Notes under the pieces: model-generated
Databases searched by the model: none
What the model was told of the DNA's origin: nothing
The model's input: the letters and a program-made list of their open reading frames with translations, nothing else
Made by a program: the position numbers and the translations under genes
Assembly (NCBI RefSeq): GCF_030812855.1
Contig: NZ_JAUSTK010000016.1
Span: 39,701 to 103,700, forward strand
Reading direction: 5' to 3'
Length of the DNA: 64,000 nt
Source: Paenibacillus wynnii
GTDB lineage: Bacteria; Bacillota; Bacilli; Paenibacillales; Paenibacillaceae
Shown: one piece after another, positions 18,701 through 27,306 of the stretch
Layout: every line of letters begins with the position of its first letter
How positions within the stretch are numbered: the stretch's first letter is position 1

Positions 18701-19787
18701 GCAATGCTGCGTGTCGATTTAAATTCAGACTACTCAACCGATTGTAAACAACTTCGAGAGCAACCGGTTTTTGACAGACAACCAATACCTTTTGTCCTCG
18801 TGCCAACCGATCTGCTACCAAGTTGGCAATCACTTGTGATTTGCCGGTTCCAGGTGGACCATGAACAATAAGTCCTTGTCTGTTTTGAGATGCTACAACA
18901 GCTGCCTCTTGACTTGCATCCGTATCGAGAACAAAAAAAGTCTCCTTTTCGTGGACGAGATTTAACACTTCATTGTCCACTTCCTCCAAATCGCTTTCAT
19001 TAGCATTCCCACCCAGCATAGTAGATAAAATTCCTTCATTAGGTGGATTCTGCATTAAGTGGTCGTAATCTTGCAGCAGAGGACTTGTACTTTGCCTAAA
19101 CTTCCCCATAACCATAAATGGTTTTAAAACAAAACCAGATCCATACTTTGGGATATCGTCCTTACGCATATCTGGAAATGGAAGTATTTTAGTATCATTA
19201 TCCCACTTTATGCTCACTCTATTTTCTTCCAAAAAGCTTATTATCTTATCTAAAAGTTCTCGAGGTTTACATGTTTCTAGTTCTGTAGAAAGCTGAGATA
19301 GATCCACATTGCAAAAGCGTCGCAAAGCTAATTGCAGGGAATGATTAAAGAATGGGACTTCTTCCTCCTCCCATTCCAAAGCCCAGTGAAGACTATTACG
19401 AACTTTCAGCCTCACAAGTTTAGCCGGATACAAGAGGATAGGAGATCGAATATAAAAATCTGGATTCACATAGCCTTCGAGAAATCCGTAGGCCACATGA
19501 AAAACGTTAGCTCCTGTTTCTTGCTCTATCAAATCAATTTCTCGTTTGAGACTTGTCAAAGAGCGGCTGTGATTACTCCACATGTCATCAATCGATGAGA
19601 CAGGCATTAGGAATATTCTCTCTTCTTGAAGACGATCCAATATCATAAAGCCTTGATTGTCTGGGGAATTAGTAAAGTGAAACCCATCAAAATGATTTTT
19701 TTTATGTAATTTCATGAGACGAAGACTTGCGTTTTTTGCAGTAAGATCGGTTAGTCGATCCTGAAATTTTTTTAAAAAATCTTGCAA
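15720..19787 (-). CDS. SF1 helicase-nuclease fusion (DUF4011 - helicase - Vsr-like endonuclease)
   Basis: 1355 aa from TTG 19787. Residues 1-200 resemble DUF4011. A Walker A (GPPGTGKSQ, about 310) and a DEAD-type Walker B (VVFDEASQC, about 931), then GDEKQLPP and VTRAKKKIHI, define a Dna2/Upf1-type SF1 helicase split by a long helical insertion (about 400-860). The last 90 residues (YILGVECDGAMFHSS ... HRIWSRNWW) match the REase_MTES_1575 / Vsr-like endonuclease fold. Proteins of this architecture occur in bacterial defence islands. Single-gene unit; the start codon is uncertain because the ribosome-binding site is weak. Confidence 0.85.
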   Translation of the reverse strand: MQDFLKKFQDRLTDLTAKNASLRLMKLHKKNHFDGFHFTNSPDNQGFMILDRLQEERIFLMPVSSIDDMWSNHSRSLTSLKREIDLIEQETGANVFHVAYGFLEGYVNPDFYIRSPILLYPAKLVRLKVRNSLHWALEWEEEEVPFFNHSLQLALRRFCNVDLSQLSTELETCKPRELLDKIISFLEENRVSIKWDNDTKILPFPDMRKDDIPKYGSGFVLKPFMVMGKFRQSTSPLLQDYDHLMQNPPNEGILSTMLGGNANESDLEEVDNEVLNLVHEKETFFVLDTDASQEAAVVASQNRQGLIVHGPPGTGKSQVIANLVADRLARGQKVLVVCQKPVALEVVYNRLSSLNLNRHAALLRDSMKDRNTAYATLLSIFENSTLLGNGNEHEQISDEMYTLATKLNAVASSLHQERPFGRTLHQVYSKAIWDDRLIMSVKDLISSVTYTNLQRRKVELETIIELMEKYDRNDYPWSNRKSFASFSTDHQYELHTLLTNIIDNINKAHDIQAREKFATVPEDHVKHLSILKKLHKEMPSYNIKVAMYWKQEKPDFRAVRNTFSELDRMIRTWATDNMPVQGYSVEEARLMVEKIKIYRFYQTKWTRVFSTKWRRTHREVEAVASERGISPMTLQSQLDLYLSMEEVKQKAIHHSVLEDIPLSVNVQDWETWRLEKQQAIEFLSAYLETSERFPQWVTPITNSSFKDEFENKLNSAIQLGELTASLISALEILNKYLGEKEIINISKDFKMGTMSVSLFNEMVKTLEQFDSMCRLDQLKAETDDLNTKLLQRCKDKMPSQEDSWINLIENSFLHAWLLQIEEQEPHVKDVSTEIFERNRSRYIKLHKEKRKAVPGWINQRLGVKANEIGISAKSNLKREAQKKRKQLTLRQIFSAYSDDMLKLIPCWLCTPETVSTIFPMTSGLFDLVVFDEASQCSVENAIPTLYRAKQVVVAGDEKQLPPSDYFKNSSEEEEGEEEEAALQERADKAQSLLEWSKLYFADIWLTWHYRSQNDALINFSNYAFYGCRMEIAPSAHRPEGRPISFHQVEGKWVNNQNRKEAEMIVELVIDTLKNDESRPTIGIITFNSPQTDAIYEVLEEEGRKDPEVQVLIEEAKSRRNGDEYVGLFVKNIDNVQGDERDIIFFSVAYAKNEEGRMVSNFGPLSQGAGENRLNVAVTRAKKKIHIICSFDPREWNRAETYASGVRLFKRYLEYGKAVSDGDQEQVRRILNGLLDGNAVNGRSDLVFDSPFEYEVYEGLLDLDYSVDTQVGLSGYRIDLGIIHPNNNERYILGVECDGAMFHSSKVARERDYYRQKFLESHGWTIHRIWSRNWWKNRSGELDKVRQHVEKLKVKS

Positions 19788-20149
19788 GTGGAAAGGCCCC
19801 TTTCTATTTCTAATAATCTATGCTGATCTTTCATTTGATTCATTCAAGTAGGACTTAAGGATTATTAATTAAACACATTTATTGTATACCAAATGGAAGA
19901 ATTTTTCTTTATAAGTTACTACATCTATTCTTGCCACCATAATCGCTAAATCAGCCTACTCTGATAAGCTATTATAAAAAGTGGATATTATAGAAAAACT
20001 CATAGTAAATTTTACCTAGCACTGATAGACTGAAAAATGTATTTTATTATCAGTTTAGGAGGAGAAACGTTAACGGATTTCACGCGAAGGAGGTATCGCT
20101 TTGGGCTGTAAGCGATACGAATATGACTTGATCATTTTGGGGGCACAAC
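19788..20149. other. Divergent intergenic region
   Basis: Between the leftward helicase gene and the rightward lipoprotein. Two good Shine-Dalgarno sequences (AGGAGGAG near 20059 and GAAGGAGG near 20088) lie upstream of the lipoprotein start. The second would start a 20-codon frame at TTG 20101 that ends inside the lipoprotein gene; it may couple translation. Confidence 0.35.
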
Positions 20150-20791
20150 ATGAAGATAAGTAGATGGATTGTTGGCCTGTTGGTGATTTTCCTGCTAGCA
20201 GGCTGTGTTTCACAGAACAAATACGACATGTTAGAAAAAGAGAAATCTGACCTTTCCTCAAAATTTACTACGGCAACGGCAGATTTGAACATTGCAAAGA
20301 AAAAGTCGGACGAACAGGCAAAAGAACTTGCCGAACTCAACCAACTTCGGACAGAAAATGAGCAGTTGAAAGAGAAACTGGATTTGTATCGGAAGCAAGC
20401 TAATCCCGGCGTAGACACGAGCCAGTATAATACGACCGTCGAGGAAGAATACATCAACAACTTGATTCAGGTCTACGAATTCAAGGCGAAGTATTTCGAT
20501 TCTCTACTCGATGGGAAGGTACCTGGCGTCACGTTTAAAATCAAGAACAAGGGAAACAAAACCCTCTCTGAGATTGAAGTAACTGTCTATTTCAAAGACG
20601 CAAACGGTAACAATATCGCTGAGGAATCATATCTTCCGGTAAACGATATGGATTTTGATTACAAGGAACTGAAACCGAATTACACATTCCAACTTGACAG
20701 TGACCATTTTTATACTTCCAAAACAGTCCCGAAAGAGTGGAAAGCCGGTAATGCCGAAATCAAGGTGACACAGATCAAGTTCAAAGACTAG
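20150..20791 (+). CDS. Lipoprotein with coiled coil and C-terminal beta domain
   Basis: 213 aa. Signal peptide with lipobox LLAGC (Cys near residue 20), then a coiled coil (about 25-85), then a beta-rich domain (about 115-210) that resembles FxLYD/DUF4352-type extracellular domains (VTFKIKNKGNKTLSEIEVTV). Membrane-anchored on the outside. Followed by a strong terminator. It is not an obvious defence gene and may be a passenger. Confidence 0.75.
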   Translation: MKISRWIVGLLVIFLLAGCVSQNKYDMLEKEKSDLSSKFTTATADLNIAKKKSDEQAKELAELNQLRTENEQLKEKLDLYRKQANPGVDTSQYNTTVEEEYINNLIQVYEFKAKYFDSLLDGKVPGVTFKIKNKGNKTLSEIEVTVYFKDANGNNIAEESYLPVNDMDFDYKELKPNYTFQLDSDHFYTSKTVPKEWKAGNAEIKVTQIKFKD

Positions 20792-20798
20792 TAAGATA

Positions 20799-20832
20799 AA
20801 TAAGGCCGCGGATCGAAATTCCGTGGCCTTAT
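20799..20832 (+). terminator. Rho-independent terminator
   Basis: ATAAGGCCGCGG and CCGTGGCCTTAT pair around a nine-base loop, followed by TTGTCTATTTTGATTT. Confidence 0.7.
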
Positions 20833-20904
20833 TGTCTATTTTGATTTGTATGTAGTTTCAATTGTTTTGCATTATATTCAATAGTATATGGCATTAAATA
20901 AATT

Positions 20905-20985
20905 ACCGTACGTGCGCAATAAAACGGCCGCTTTACAGGGCTCATAGTCCTTTTATTGTATGGACAAGCACCTAGAAGTGCATGC
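20905..20985 (-). promoter_or_regulatory. Relic of a sigK promoter and leader
   Basis: On the minus strand GCACTTCTAGG, CATACAATAA and CTATGAGCCC occur in the same order and nearly the same spacing as upstream of both readable sigK 5' ends. The leader can still be aligned (GTTTTATTGCGCACGTACGG against GTTTCATTGTACATGTGCGG), but no coding part follows. This is a decayed third copy. Confidence 0.7.
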
Positions 20986-21095
20986 ACGGGAAATAGTATA
21001 AACTTATTAGTTACTCCGTTCCAGCACACCAGCTCATAATAAGTACTCTAGTTGGTATAATTATGGCCTGACTTATGGTTTCGACATTAACGAAT

Positions 21096-21242
21096 TTAAG
21101 CCTCTCCACAATTAACCTTATCTATTCCGAAGCCAACCCACCGTGGAAACTGCCTGTCACGTGTTTTTTCTGGTAATACGAACTTTCCTGCACGATTGAA
21201 TAAACCTGATTTTTTACCATTAAGCGACGCTTTGGCCCGTCC
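21096..21242 (-). pseudogene. WG-repeat protein remnant
   Basis: A 48-codon minus-strand frame without start (AKASLNGKKSGLFNRAGKFV) carries the KxGLFNxxGKFVLP pattern of WG (beta) repeats. Only one repeat and a tail remain. Confidence 0.45.
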
Positions 21243-21270
21243 TTCCGAAAATGTTGATAATTCCTAATTC

Positions 21271-21540
21271 TTAGGGCTTCTCACCTACTTCATCTAGCAG
21301 GAATACAGTATTTTTATCAAAAGAATAGGATCTATTGTATCCCGTTCCTATATGGTCTCCCTTCACCAAAAAAAGTATGTCCTGATCTAGGTTGCCTGCA
21401 CCCAGCTCTGATAAATGGCCCCAATGCTGAAGGAGGTTTTTTTCTCAAGTACAATGGTACCCATCATGCCAGCGTCGATCTGTTTTGGATCCTGAATACC
21501 TTCTATTTGCTGGGGAAAAATTCTGGGTATCTTATCCCCG
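21271..21540 (-). pseudogene. Frameshifted gene remnant
   Basis: Two adjacent minus-strand frames read like one protein: one ends after SFSIGAIYQSWVQA at a TAG, and the other frame continues (LDQDILFLVKGDHIGTGY ... VFLLDEVGEKP) to TAA at 21271. A one-base shift would join them. No start codon. Family not recognised. Confidence 0.45.
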
Positions 21541-21550
21541 AAGATATGAG

Positions 21551-23491
21551 TTATTTAAAATCAATAGTAACTTCTTCTAAAATTTTATTTCTCTCCAAAA
21601 ATCCTTTGATTCCTTCACTGTCAAATTCATGATCCAGAGCCATCTTCTCGTCCGATATCAAAAAATAATCATATCTGACATGTCCCGGGTTGTCTGGGAC
21701 AGGATCATCCCATGTCGCATCTAAGTGATAATAGACGCCATCTAAGACAACGAGATTCCATTCATGAAGGCCTCCATTGGCCACTCCTGATATGAGATAG
21801 TTTTCCACATTGACTAGATCTAACAGTATTTTCATAGTTAATGCATACCCTTCGCAGACAGCTTTATGCTGTATCAAAGTACCGTATACCGTATAAGAAA
21901 TCTCCGGTATTGTATCTTTCAAATAATTATCATAGTCATAGGCTGTATTCTGCACGATATAATCATGTAATGCTTTTATTTTTTCACGAGGAGTCATGTC
22001 AGAGCGAACCGTTTGTTGTACTATTGTTTTGGCGTATTGTTCAACCTCATTTGTTTTCTTTCTATCGTTATAAGGGTATAAGTGGAGTTTTTGCTCAACA
22101 GGAAGTATTTTCCCGAATAGACTTCCTCCATTCTTCGCCGCTAAATTCACCCAATACATCGCCGATGCGAACTGGCCGTCTTCATCAAACACTGATTTTT
22201 CATAATATATAGAGCCATTTAAAACTATGAACTTTAGTGGCATGGGCCAAGCCTTCAAGTTAGCGACTGGTTTACCGTTGCTGCCATCCATTTCACTTTG
22301 GTAAACTATAGTTCCTTTCCCGTAAAACAAAGTATTATTAGAGATATTGTAACCCTCAGCAGTCACTAAATTTTGTGAATCACCGCCTTCTATAGGCATT
22401 CTTCCTATCTTATTCGTATTCTCATCAAGATAGTTAAAATAGATATAATCCCCATGCACTGTAAGATCTTCATAATCGAGCCTACCATAGCCGATATTGT
22501 CCATTCCGTTAATCCGAATTCTTCCTAGCATTCCAATCTGTTGATTGTCACTAAACTCCTTATAATAGACCCAACCTTGCGAGACTGTAAATTGATCGAT
22601 ATTCTGATTGCCTAGAACTCGAATTGGGAGTGCTCCTGACCGATCTGTTTGCAATCGGTATACTCCATCCTCAGTGTCATAGAACAACCAATTATTCATA
22701 ACAAACAGTTGACTTGAAGAGGGGGAATCCGTTAGCCGAGTCAACTCGCTGCCATCTGTTCGTATTTTGTATATACCATCAGTACCTATATAATAAATCC
22801 AATCGTTTTGAACATTCAGCATTCGCGCTTGAGCCGAAATCAGCTTGGTAATCTCGCCGCCATCTTCGTTCACTTTATACAGATAACCGCCATTCCCTCC
22901 GGTTGGATAACCTGAATGTTCATTTTCAAGCCCATAAATCCACTTTCCCTGCTTGACGGCAAAACCGTTATTCATCAAATTGGAAGCTGTATTCCCAGTA
23001 GGATCCGGAGAAATGGAGGAAAGCAGTGTTTCGTCGGAAGATATCATGATCGATCTTGCAGTTGCGTTCCAAATTACCTTTGCTCCGAAAGCTTCTCCAA
23101 CAAACCGAAGCGGGACCATTACGCTACCTTCAATGATTCGACTGGGTGAAGACATAACCATTTCGATGTTATTAATACGTGCATAAGAGTTACCAAGCGT
23201 ATATTCCATCGTCTGTGCACCTTTGCTAGCTGTTACTGTTGCTGAGCTCTGATCCCACTGGATACTGACACCCAATTGTTCAAACACTCCACGCAACGGC
23301 ACATAATTCACATTATTTATGGTCACTGGTTTTTTTGACAAGTTCACTACCTTCCCATCAACAACGACGGATATCCCCTCTTTCTTCGCACTTACAGTGT
23401 GAAGTCCGCTCACAGTTAGACCCAGGATAAAGATCAAAATATATAACAGTTTCCTTAATAACCGATTCCTTTGCAAGCTCCCAGCCTCCAT
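21551..23491 (-). CDS. Secreted protein: stalk domain - DUF5050 - transglutaminase-like
   Basis: 646 aa. Signal peptide (residues about 12-35), then a copper-amine-oxidase-N 'stalk' domain (VPLRGVFEQLG and VPLRFVGEAFGA pairs, about 45-155), then repeated blades (WIYYIGTDGIYKIRTDGSELTRLT type, about 180-450) of the DUF5050 class. The C-terminus is a transglutaminase-like domain with Cys (AVCEGYAL), His (GLHEWNLV) and Asp (DATWDD). Extracellular, perhaps cell-wall associated. The combination is common in Paenibacillus-type genomes. Not a defence gene by family. Confidence 0.85.
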   Translation of the reverse strand: MEAGSLQRNRLLRKLLYILIFILGLTVSGLHTVSAKKEGISVVVDGKVVNLSKKPVTINNVNYVPLRGVFEQLGVSIQWDQSSATVTASKGAQTMEYTLGNSYARINNIEMVMSSPSRIIEGSVMVPLRFVGEAFGAKVIWNATARSIMISSDETLLSSISPDPTGNTASNLMNNGFAVKQGKWIYGLENEHSGYPTGGNGGYLYKVNEDGGEITKLISAQARMLNVQNDWIYYIGTDGIYKIRTDGSELTRLTDSPSSSQLFVMNNWLFYDTEDGVYRLQTDRSGALPIRVLGNQNIDQFTVSQGWVYYKEFSDNQQIGMLGRIRINGMDNIGYGRLDYEDLTVHGDYIYFNYLDENTNKIGRMPIEGGDSQNLVTAEGYNISNNTLFYGKGTIVYQSEMDGSNGKPVANLKAWPMPLKFIVLNGSIYYEKSVFDEDGQFASAMYWVNLAAKNGGSLFGKILPVEQKLHLYPYNDRKKTNEVEQYAKTIVQQTVRSDMTPREKIKALHDYIVQNTAYDYDNYLKDTIPEISYTVYGTLIQHKAVCEGYALTMKILLDLVNVENYLISGVANGGLHEWNLVVLDGVYYHLDATWDDPVPDNPGHVRYDYFLISDEKMALDHEFDSEGIKGFLERNKILEEVTIDFK

Positions 23492-23755
23492 TATCTAAAG
23501 TATACCAAACCATACTTTTAATCTTCATCACATAAAACAATATAAAGGAAACCAAGTTTCATAGATGCATAAATCATCACTCTGTTAGCTACTATTTTAA
23601 ATAATCCTACCATAAAGAAACAAAATCACCTTATGCAAATAAGCTTTTTAGTCTGTGGTGGTCTTATAGAATCTGTGTGACGATTCCGCGTTTCTTCCAC
23701 GTCTCCAGTTTCTTCACGTTCATCCTTCCTACCTCTTTCATCAGAGTTATCCACA
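23492..23755. other. Intergenic, no gene seen
   Basis: Between the leftward secreted protein and the broken rightward recombinase. Nothing coding is recognised. Confidence 0.35.
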
Positions 23756-24183
23756 TTTTTTCGACTTTATATTGATGATGAAATGATTACTCTTCTTGAG
23801 ACAAAGACTAAAAAGCAAAGAGTCTTGGTGTTACGTCCAGGCTTTGACGCAGTTTTGCAGAAATTCTGCTCGATATATGAACTAGGGAAGGATAACTGGT
23901 TATTCCCCAAGGAGAATAACCAAAAGCCCATATCTAGACAGTATGTGAGTAAGCTCTTTAAAAAGTATGTGCATCTAGCCATGTTGCCCGATGTACGACT
24001 TCACAGTCTGCGCCATGCTTTTGCAACTCACATGAGGGATCAAGGTGTCGATCTATGGAACTGCTCGGGCATGAAAAACTTCAAACTACATTGCAGTATA
24101 CGCAACCCCACTTTACACGGAATGCTGGTATTAGAATTAAGGAGCATGATGAGTTTAATTGGAAGTTTCGATCTCTAAAATAA
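23756..24183 (+). pseudogene. Truncated and frameshifted tyrosine recombinase
   Basis: The C-terminal half of a recombinase related to the third RIT gene. YIDDEMITLLETKTKKQRV parallels HIDFDYEFITLEKTKNRKTR there, and HSLRHAFATHMRDQGVDL gives box II. A one-base shift follows; another frame continues MELLGHEKLQTTLQYTQPHF with the catalytic Tyr, ending at TAA 24181. The N-terminal half is gone. Confidence 0.8.
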
Positions 24184-24310
24184 AACCGCCCTTTACCTTC
24201 AGTATTACTTGATTCGATTTAATGCCTGCCTCTTCAGCATAACTCTTACTCAGTTTACTGCTGCGTAAGAGGTTACCCTTAAAATCTATGAACCCACAAA
24301 AAACCGACTT
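24155..24310 (-). pseudogene. C-terminal remnant of an unidentified gene
   Basis: 51 minus-strand codons without start (FIDFKGNLLRSSKLSKSY ... GGFILEIETSN) read like a protein tail, overlapping the end of the broken recombinase on the other strand. Family not recognised. Confidence 0.3.
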
Positions 24311-24405
24311 TAATTAATCAGAATGCATTACATTTCCCTGGAACTCTGCAATGGATGAGTACAATTACAGAATACCTATTGTTACCCTGTTTTTGATAAC
24401 AGTGA

Positions 24406-24437
24406 AAAGGAGGTCAGTTGAACTACTGACCTCCTTT
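24406..24437 (-). terminator. Terminator overlapping the end of the viroplasmin/GIY-YIG gene
   Basis: Perfect 13-bp stem AAAGGAGGTCAGT/ACTGACCTCCTTT with T-rich flank on the minus strand. The stop codon (24423) lies in the loop. Confidence 0.75.
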
Positions 24438-25022
24438 CGTCTTATTATCGACACTATATGTACTATTACTCATAATCAAGTCTATCCATTCTTTATGTTC
24501 CTTCCAGCCGTTTAAGACACGTATTCCTTGGTATGCGAGTTTTTTCACCCAATCTGTTTCTGACCGAAGTGAATCTGTTTTGGTGGACTGGATATCAACT
24601 ATCTGAAACTCTGGTTCAAGACCGTCCATCTGAATGCTGGAAATCGTCCTTTTATAGGCTTTATATATATGCAAATCTTTTAAGTGGTTACTTTTCCTAT
24701 ATTCCATGTTAAGAGTTTGTCCTACATAAAAAGGTATCTCTGTCCGAGGATCAATAATAAGATAAGTAAAGTATGGCCCTGTTTGCTCTGCTTCTACAAG
24801 GGAAGGCTGAACTTGACAGGCATATTCATTAATAAAATGATAGATCGGACTAATTGATTCCGGAGACATTTGCTCCCACCATATCTCGGCTATTTCAATC
24901 TTTGAAAACGACTTATATACTGCCCCTTTATATCCTTCTACCTGTTGTTTGGCTCCTCCTTCCCAATTATCAAAAATTCCTGTTTGTCTCCCTTTAACAA
25001 CGACATAAAATTTAGTTTTCAT
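24423..25022 (-). CDS. Viroplasmin-like / GIY-YIG nuclease fusion
   Basis: 199 aa. Residues 4-50 (KFYVVVKGRQTGIFDNW ... FSKIEIAEIWW) match the caulimovirus viroplasmin / RNase H1 N-terminal domain, which binds RNA-DNA hybrids in RNase H1. Residues about 84-175 are a GIY-YIG-like nuclease core: YFTYLIID, FYVGQT, then an Arg (YRKSNHL) and an Asn near the end (RVLNGWKEH). The first GIY triad is degenerate (TYL). Followed by a terminator; 90 bases downstream of the DUF4238 gene on the same strand, so the two may be co-transcribed. A role in nucleic-acid-directed defence is a guess. Confidence 0.7.
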   Translation of the reverse strand: MKTKFYVVVKGRQTGIFDNWEGGAKQQVEGYKGAVYKSFSKIEIAEIWWEQMSPESISPIYHFINEYACQVQPSLVEAEQTGPYFTYLIIDPRTEIPFYVGQTLNMEYRKSNHLKDLHIYKAYKRTISSIQMDGLEPEFQIVDIQSTKTDSLRSETDWVKKLAYQGIRVLNGWKEHKEWIDLIMSNSTYSVDNKTKGGQ

Positions 25023-25111
25023 AAGAACCTCACTTAAAAATCAAATAAATCTGTAGACATAGATCTTATAAACTACCAGAAACATCATTCCTGTAAGAAT
25101 TAATAATTCCC

Positions 25112-26146
25112 TTAGTACTCCTGTTCTAACTTCTTTTGACGCACATGCCAAGTTTCCCACTCTCTTTTCTCATGTTCGAAGGCCACATGATTAACAATTC
25201 TGGGAACAACCCCGCTCATTTCATTAACAGGATCTAACCCAAATATATGACGATGTGCGTTCTCAGCAATAAATCGATTTAAGGTCCTAGCTAGCACTCT
25301 GGTGACATTATTCATTTTTACTTTGTTTCCGACCTGAGTATATAACAATAATTCAGGTGATAACGGAAAGAAGATTTCGGTTCCCTCATTTCCCCACCCA
25401 CCCTTGAAATCATAAGATCCATTTTCATAGTAATTCAACCTCACTAATGGATTGTCACTTGTAATCCAATGCAATTCTCCAGGAGCACGAAGTATACTCC
25501 ATGTATGCTCATTCAGAACCTTATATGTAGCAGTAAGTAAGTGACGGATAGAAAATAACCAAACTCCACGCCCCAACAATACTTCTGTTTTCAAACTTCC
25601 CAACTCAGACTCAGTACCGATTTCTTTAGTTACTCGAATAGGAATTAATTTGATATCACCAATATCCTTATCTGTAGGAATACGCCCCTTACTGGAGTCA
25701 GCTTTCATTTTACTGAGAGCTGTCTGCATCGCCTCTTCAATGATAGTTGGCATATTTAACTTCCAACGCTCTAATTGTTCTATATACCTTTCAGGATTAC
25801 GAATATCTTGAAGTGCAACAAATCTAAGCAGCTTCTCCCATTCAGGTTTACTTAAAGAATCATCAGTACGAACTTTGGATAAAGCAATTTGCGCAGGCGA
25901 CTCTATTTCCTGATCCATCCATACCTCAATCTCATCTGAATCATCTCCAACAATACTACGCGTAAATAGATGCTGGTGATTAGCTATACTTTTAATGGAC
26001 GACTGAGACCACTCCGGGACTGAACTATGTGAAACTAAAGTTCGATAAGTCCATATTCTATTATGATTATTCGCCCAGGCTTTTAAATAGGATTGTGAGA
26101 CATAGTGATGATTCTTTCTAAGATTCCTCAATGGACAATCCTCCAT
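25112..26146 (-). CDS. DUF4238-family protein
   Basis: 344 aa. The N-terminus NHHYVSQSYLKAWA is the diagnostic HYVPxxYLxxF-type motif of DUF4238, and WITSDNPLVR (about residue 225) is the second conserved block. No biochemical activity is established for the family to my knowledge. Frequent in accessory regions. Probably first gene of a unit with the viroplasmin/GIY-YIG gene. Confidence 0.75.
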   Translation of the reverse strand: MEDCPLRNLRKNHHYVSQSYLKAWANNHNRIWTYRTLVSHSSVPEWSQSSIKSIANHQHLFTRSIVGDDSDEIEVWMDQEIESPAQIALSKVRTDDSLSKPEWEKLLRFVALQDIRNPERYIEQLERWKLNMPTIIEEAMQTALSKMKADSSKGRIPTDKDIGDIKLIPIRVTKEIGTESELGSLKTEVLLGRGVWLFSIRHLLTATYKVLNEHTWSILRAPGELHWITSDNPLVRLNYYENGSYDFKGGWGNEGTEIFFPLSPELLLYTQVGNKVKMNNVTRVLARTLNRFIAENAHRHIFGLDPVNEMSGVVPRIVNHVAFEHEKREWETWHVRQKKLEQEY

Positions 26147-26446
26147 TTACCAGTTATTAATCTTTTCATGTAAGCGACATGCTCATTAAAGATGTGAGAG
26201 AAGCTTTTTCATGTAATATTAATCCCATCCGTGGTAGAAAAGATTCAAAAATACTGTTAGGGCTCTTTGAAATTGTTCCCCTCTACAACCGTTTTATTGT
26301 GAGTATAATGAAGGTTGAATCTTTTAAGTGTAGGGATAACTTAACTTATTCACAAACCGGGGAAATGAATATCATCTGAGTTCTCTCCTTTTTTCTATTT
26401 AAACTCACTACATACAGGTGTAGCGGACATGATAGTTTAATATATA
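26147..26446. other. Intergenic, no gene supported
   Basis: A 66-codon plus-strand frame (26179-26379) has no ribosome-binding site and unconvincing composition. The stretch probably holds the promoter of the DUF4238 gene. Confidence 0.4.
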
Positions 26447-27286
26447 TCATTGTATCTTTTTAAGGTTTTGTTGTTTCAAATCAATAATTTTCGAATCGCT
26501 ATTAACCTCTATATAGTCAATTTTATCTTTATGAATATGGTAGATTTTCGAATCATTCGAGATATTTATTTCATTACTTGCCATTATAAATTTCACATCT
26601 GATGTCTGAAAAATATATAGATCTTTTAACACTTCTCCAGAGGTTAATTTAATTCTAACTTTTGGCGTCTTTCTAAAAGCCCCCGTTAAAATCTTATTTA
26701 TTGGTGACATGTATAGCTTAATAAACATAAAGTACATCAAACTTGATAAAATTAAAAATGCATATATAACGTATCTATTTTCTTTGTAAGCATAATAAAT
26801 AATATCAAGATTAGTTGCCCCACTTAAGCTCAACGTTTCTTTTAAGCCGCTAGTCATCAACACAGTATAATATGTATAAAAGATTAATAGTAAAAGAGTA
26901 TGCGTAAAACTCAACGCTACTCTGTAAAATTTGAAGCCTTTCTCTCCGATGACTTTAATCATCACCTTGTTAATAAACAATTGAAAACGGCTATTTTTAG
27001 CTTCTGCATAAATGAGTCCCAAAATACTCGTGATGATAATCCCGCAAAACACAGCTACCATTAACTTAGGCTTTACATGAGGAGATACGAATAAAAGGAT
27101 TACCATTGTAACTACTATAAAACCAATTAGATCGTTAATGATCCTTCTTACCAACCTTGTTTTACTATTTTCTAGCAGACGAGCAGATGGTACGGTCCTA
27201 AAAAAATCAATACCAATAACAAGCAACATAAAAACACTAAAAAAACTAATCACTTGTGGAAAAGGTAGTAGTTTCAAAAAATCCAT
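26447..27286 (-). CDS. Multi-pass membrane protein paired with OLD nuclease
   Basis: 279 aa with about five hydrophobic helices in residues 10-210, then a soluble beta-rich tail (GEVLKDLYIFQTSDVKFIMA). Starts 20 bases after the OLD gene stop, so the pair is one operon. No named family recognised. Pairing of a nuclease with a membrane protein is a common layout in defence modules, where the membrane protein acts as effector; that reading is inference. Confidence 0.7.
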   Translation of the reverse strand: MDFLKLLPFPQVISFFSVFMLLVIGIDFFRTVPSARLLENSKTRLVRRIINDLIGFIVVTMVILLFVSPHVKPKLMVAVFCGIIITSILGLIYAEAKNSRFQLFINKVMIKVIGEKGFKFYRVALSFTHTLLLLIFYTYYTVLMTSGLKETLSLSGATNLDIIYYAYKENRYVIYAFLILSSLMYFMFIKLYMSPINKILTGAFRKTPKVRIKLTSGEVLKDLYIFQTSDVKFIMASNEINISNDSKIYHIHKDKIDYIEVNSDSKIIDLKQQNLKKIQ

Positions 27287-27306
27287 AATACCACGCCTCT
27301 CTGAGA

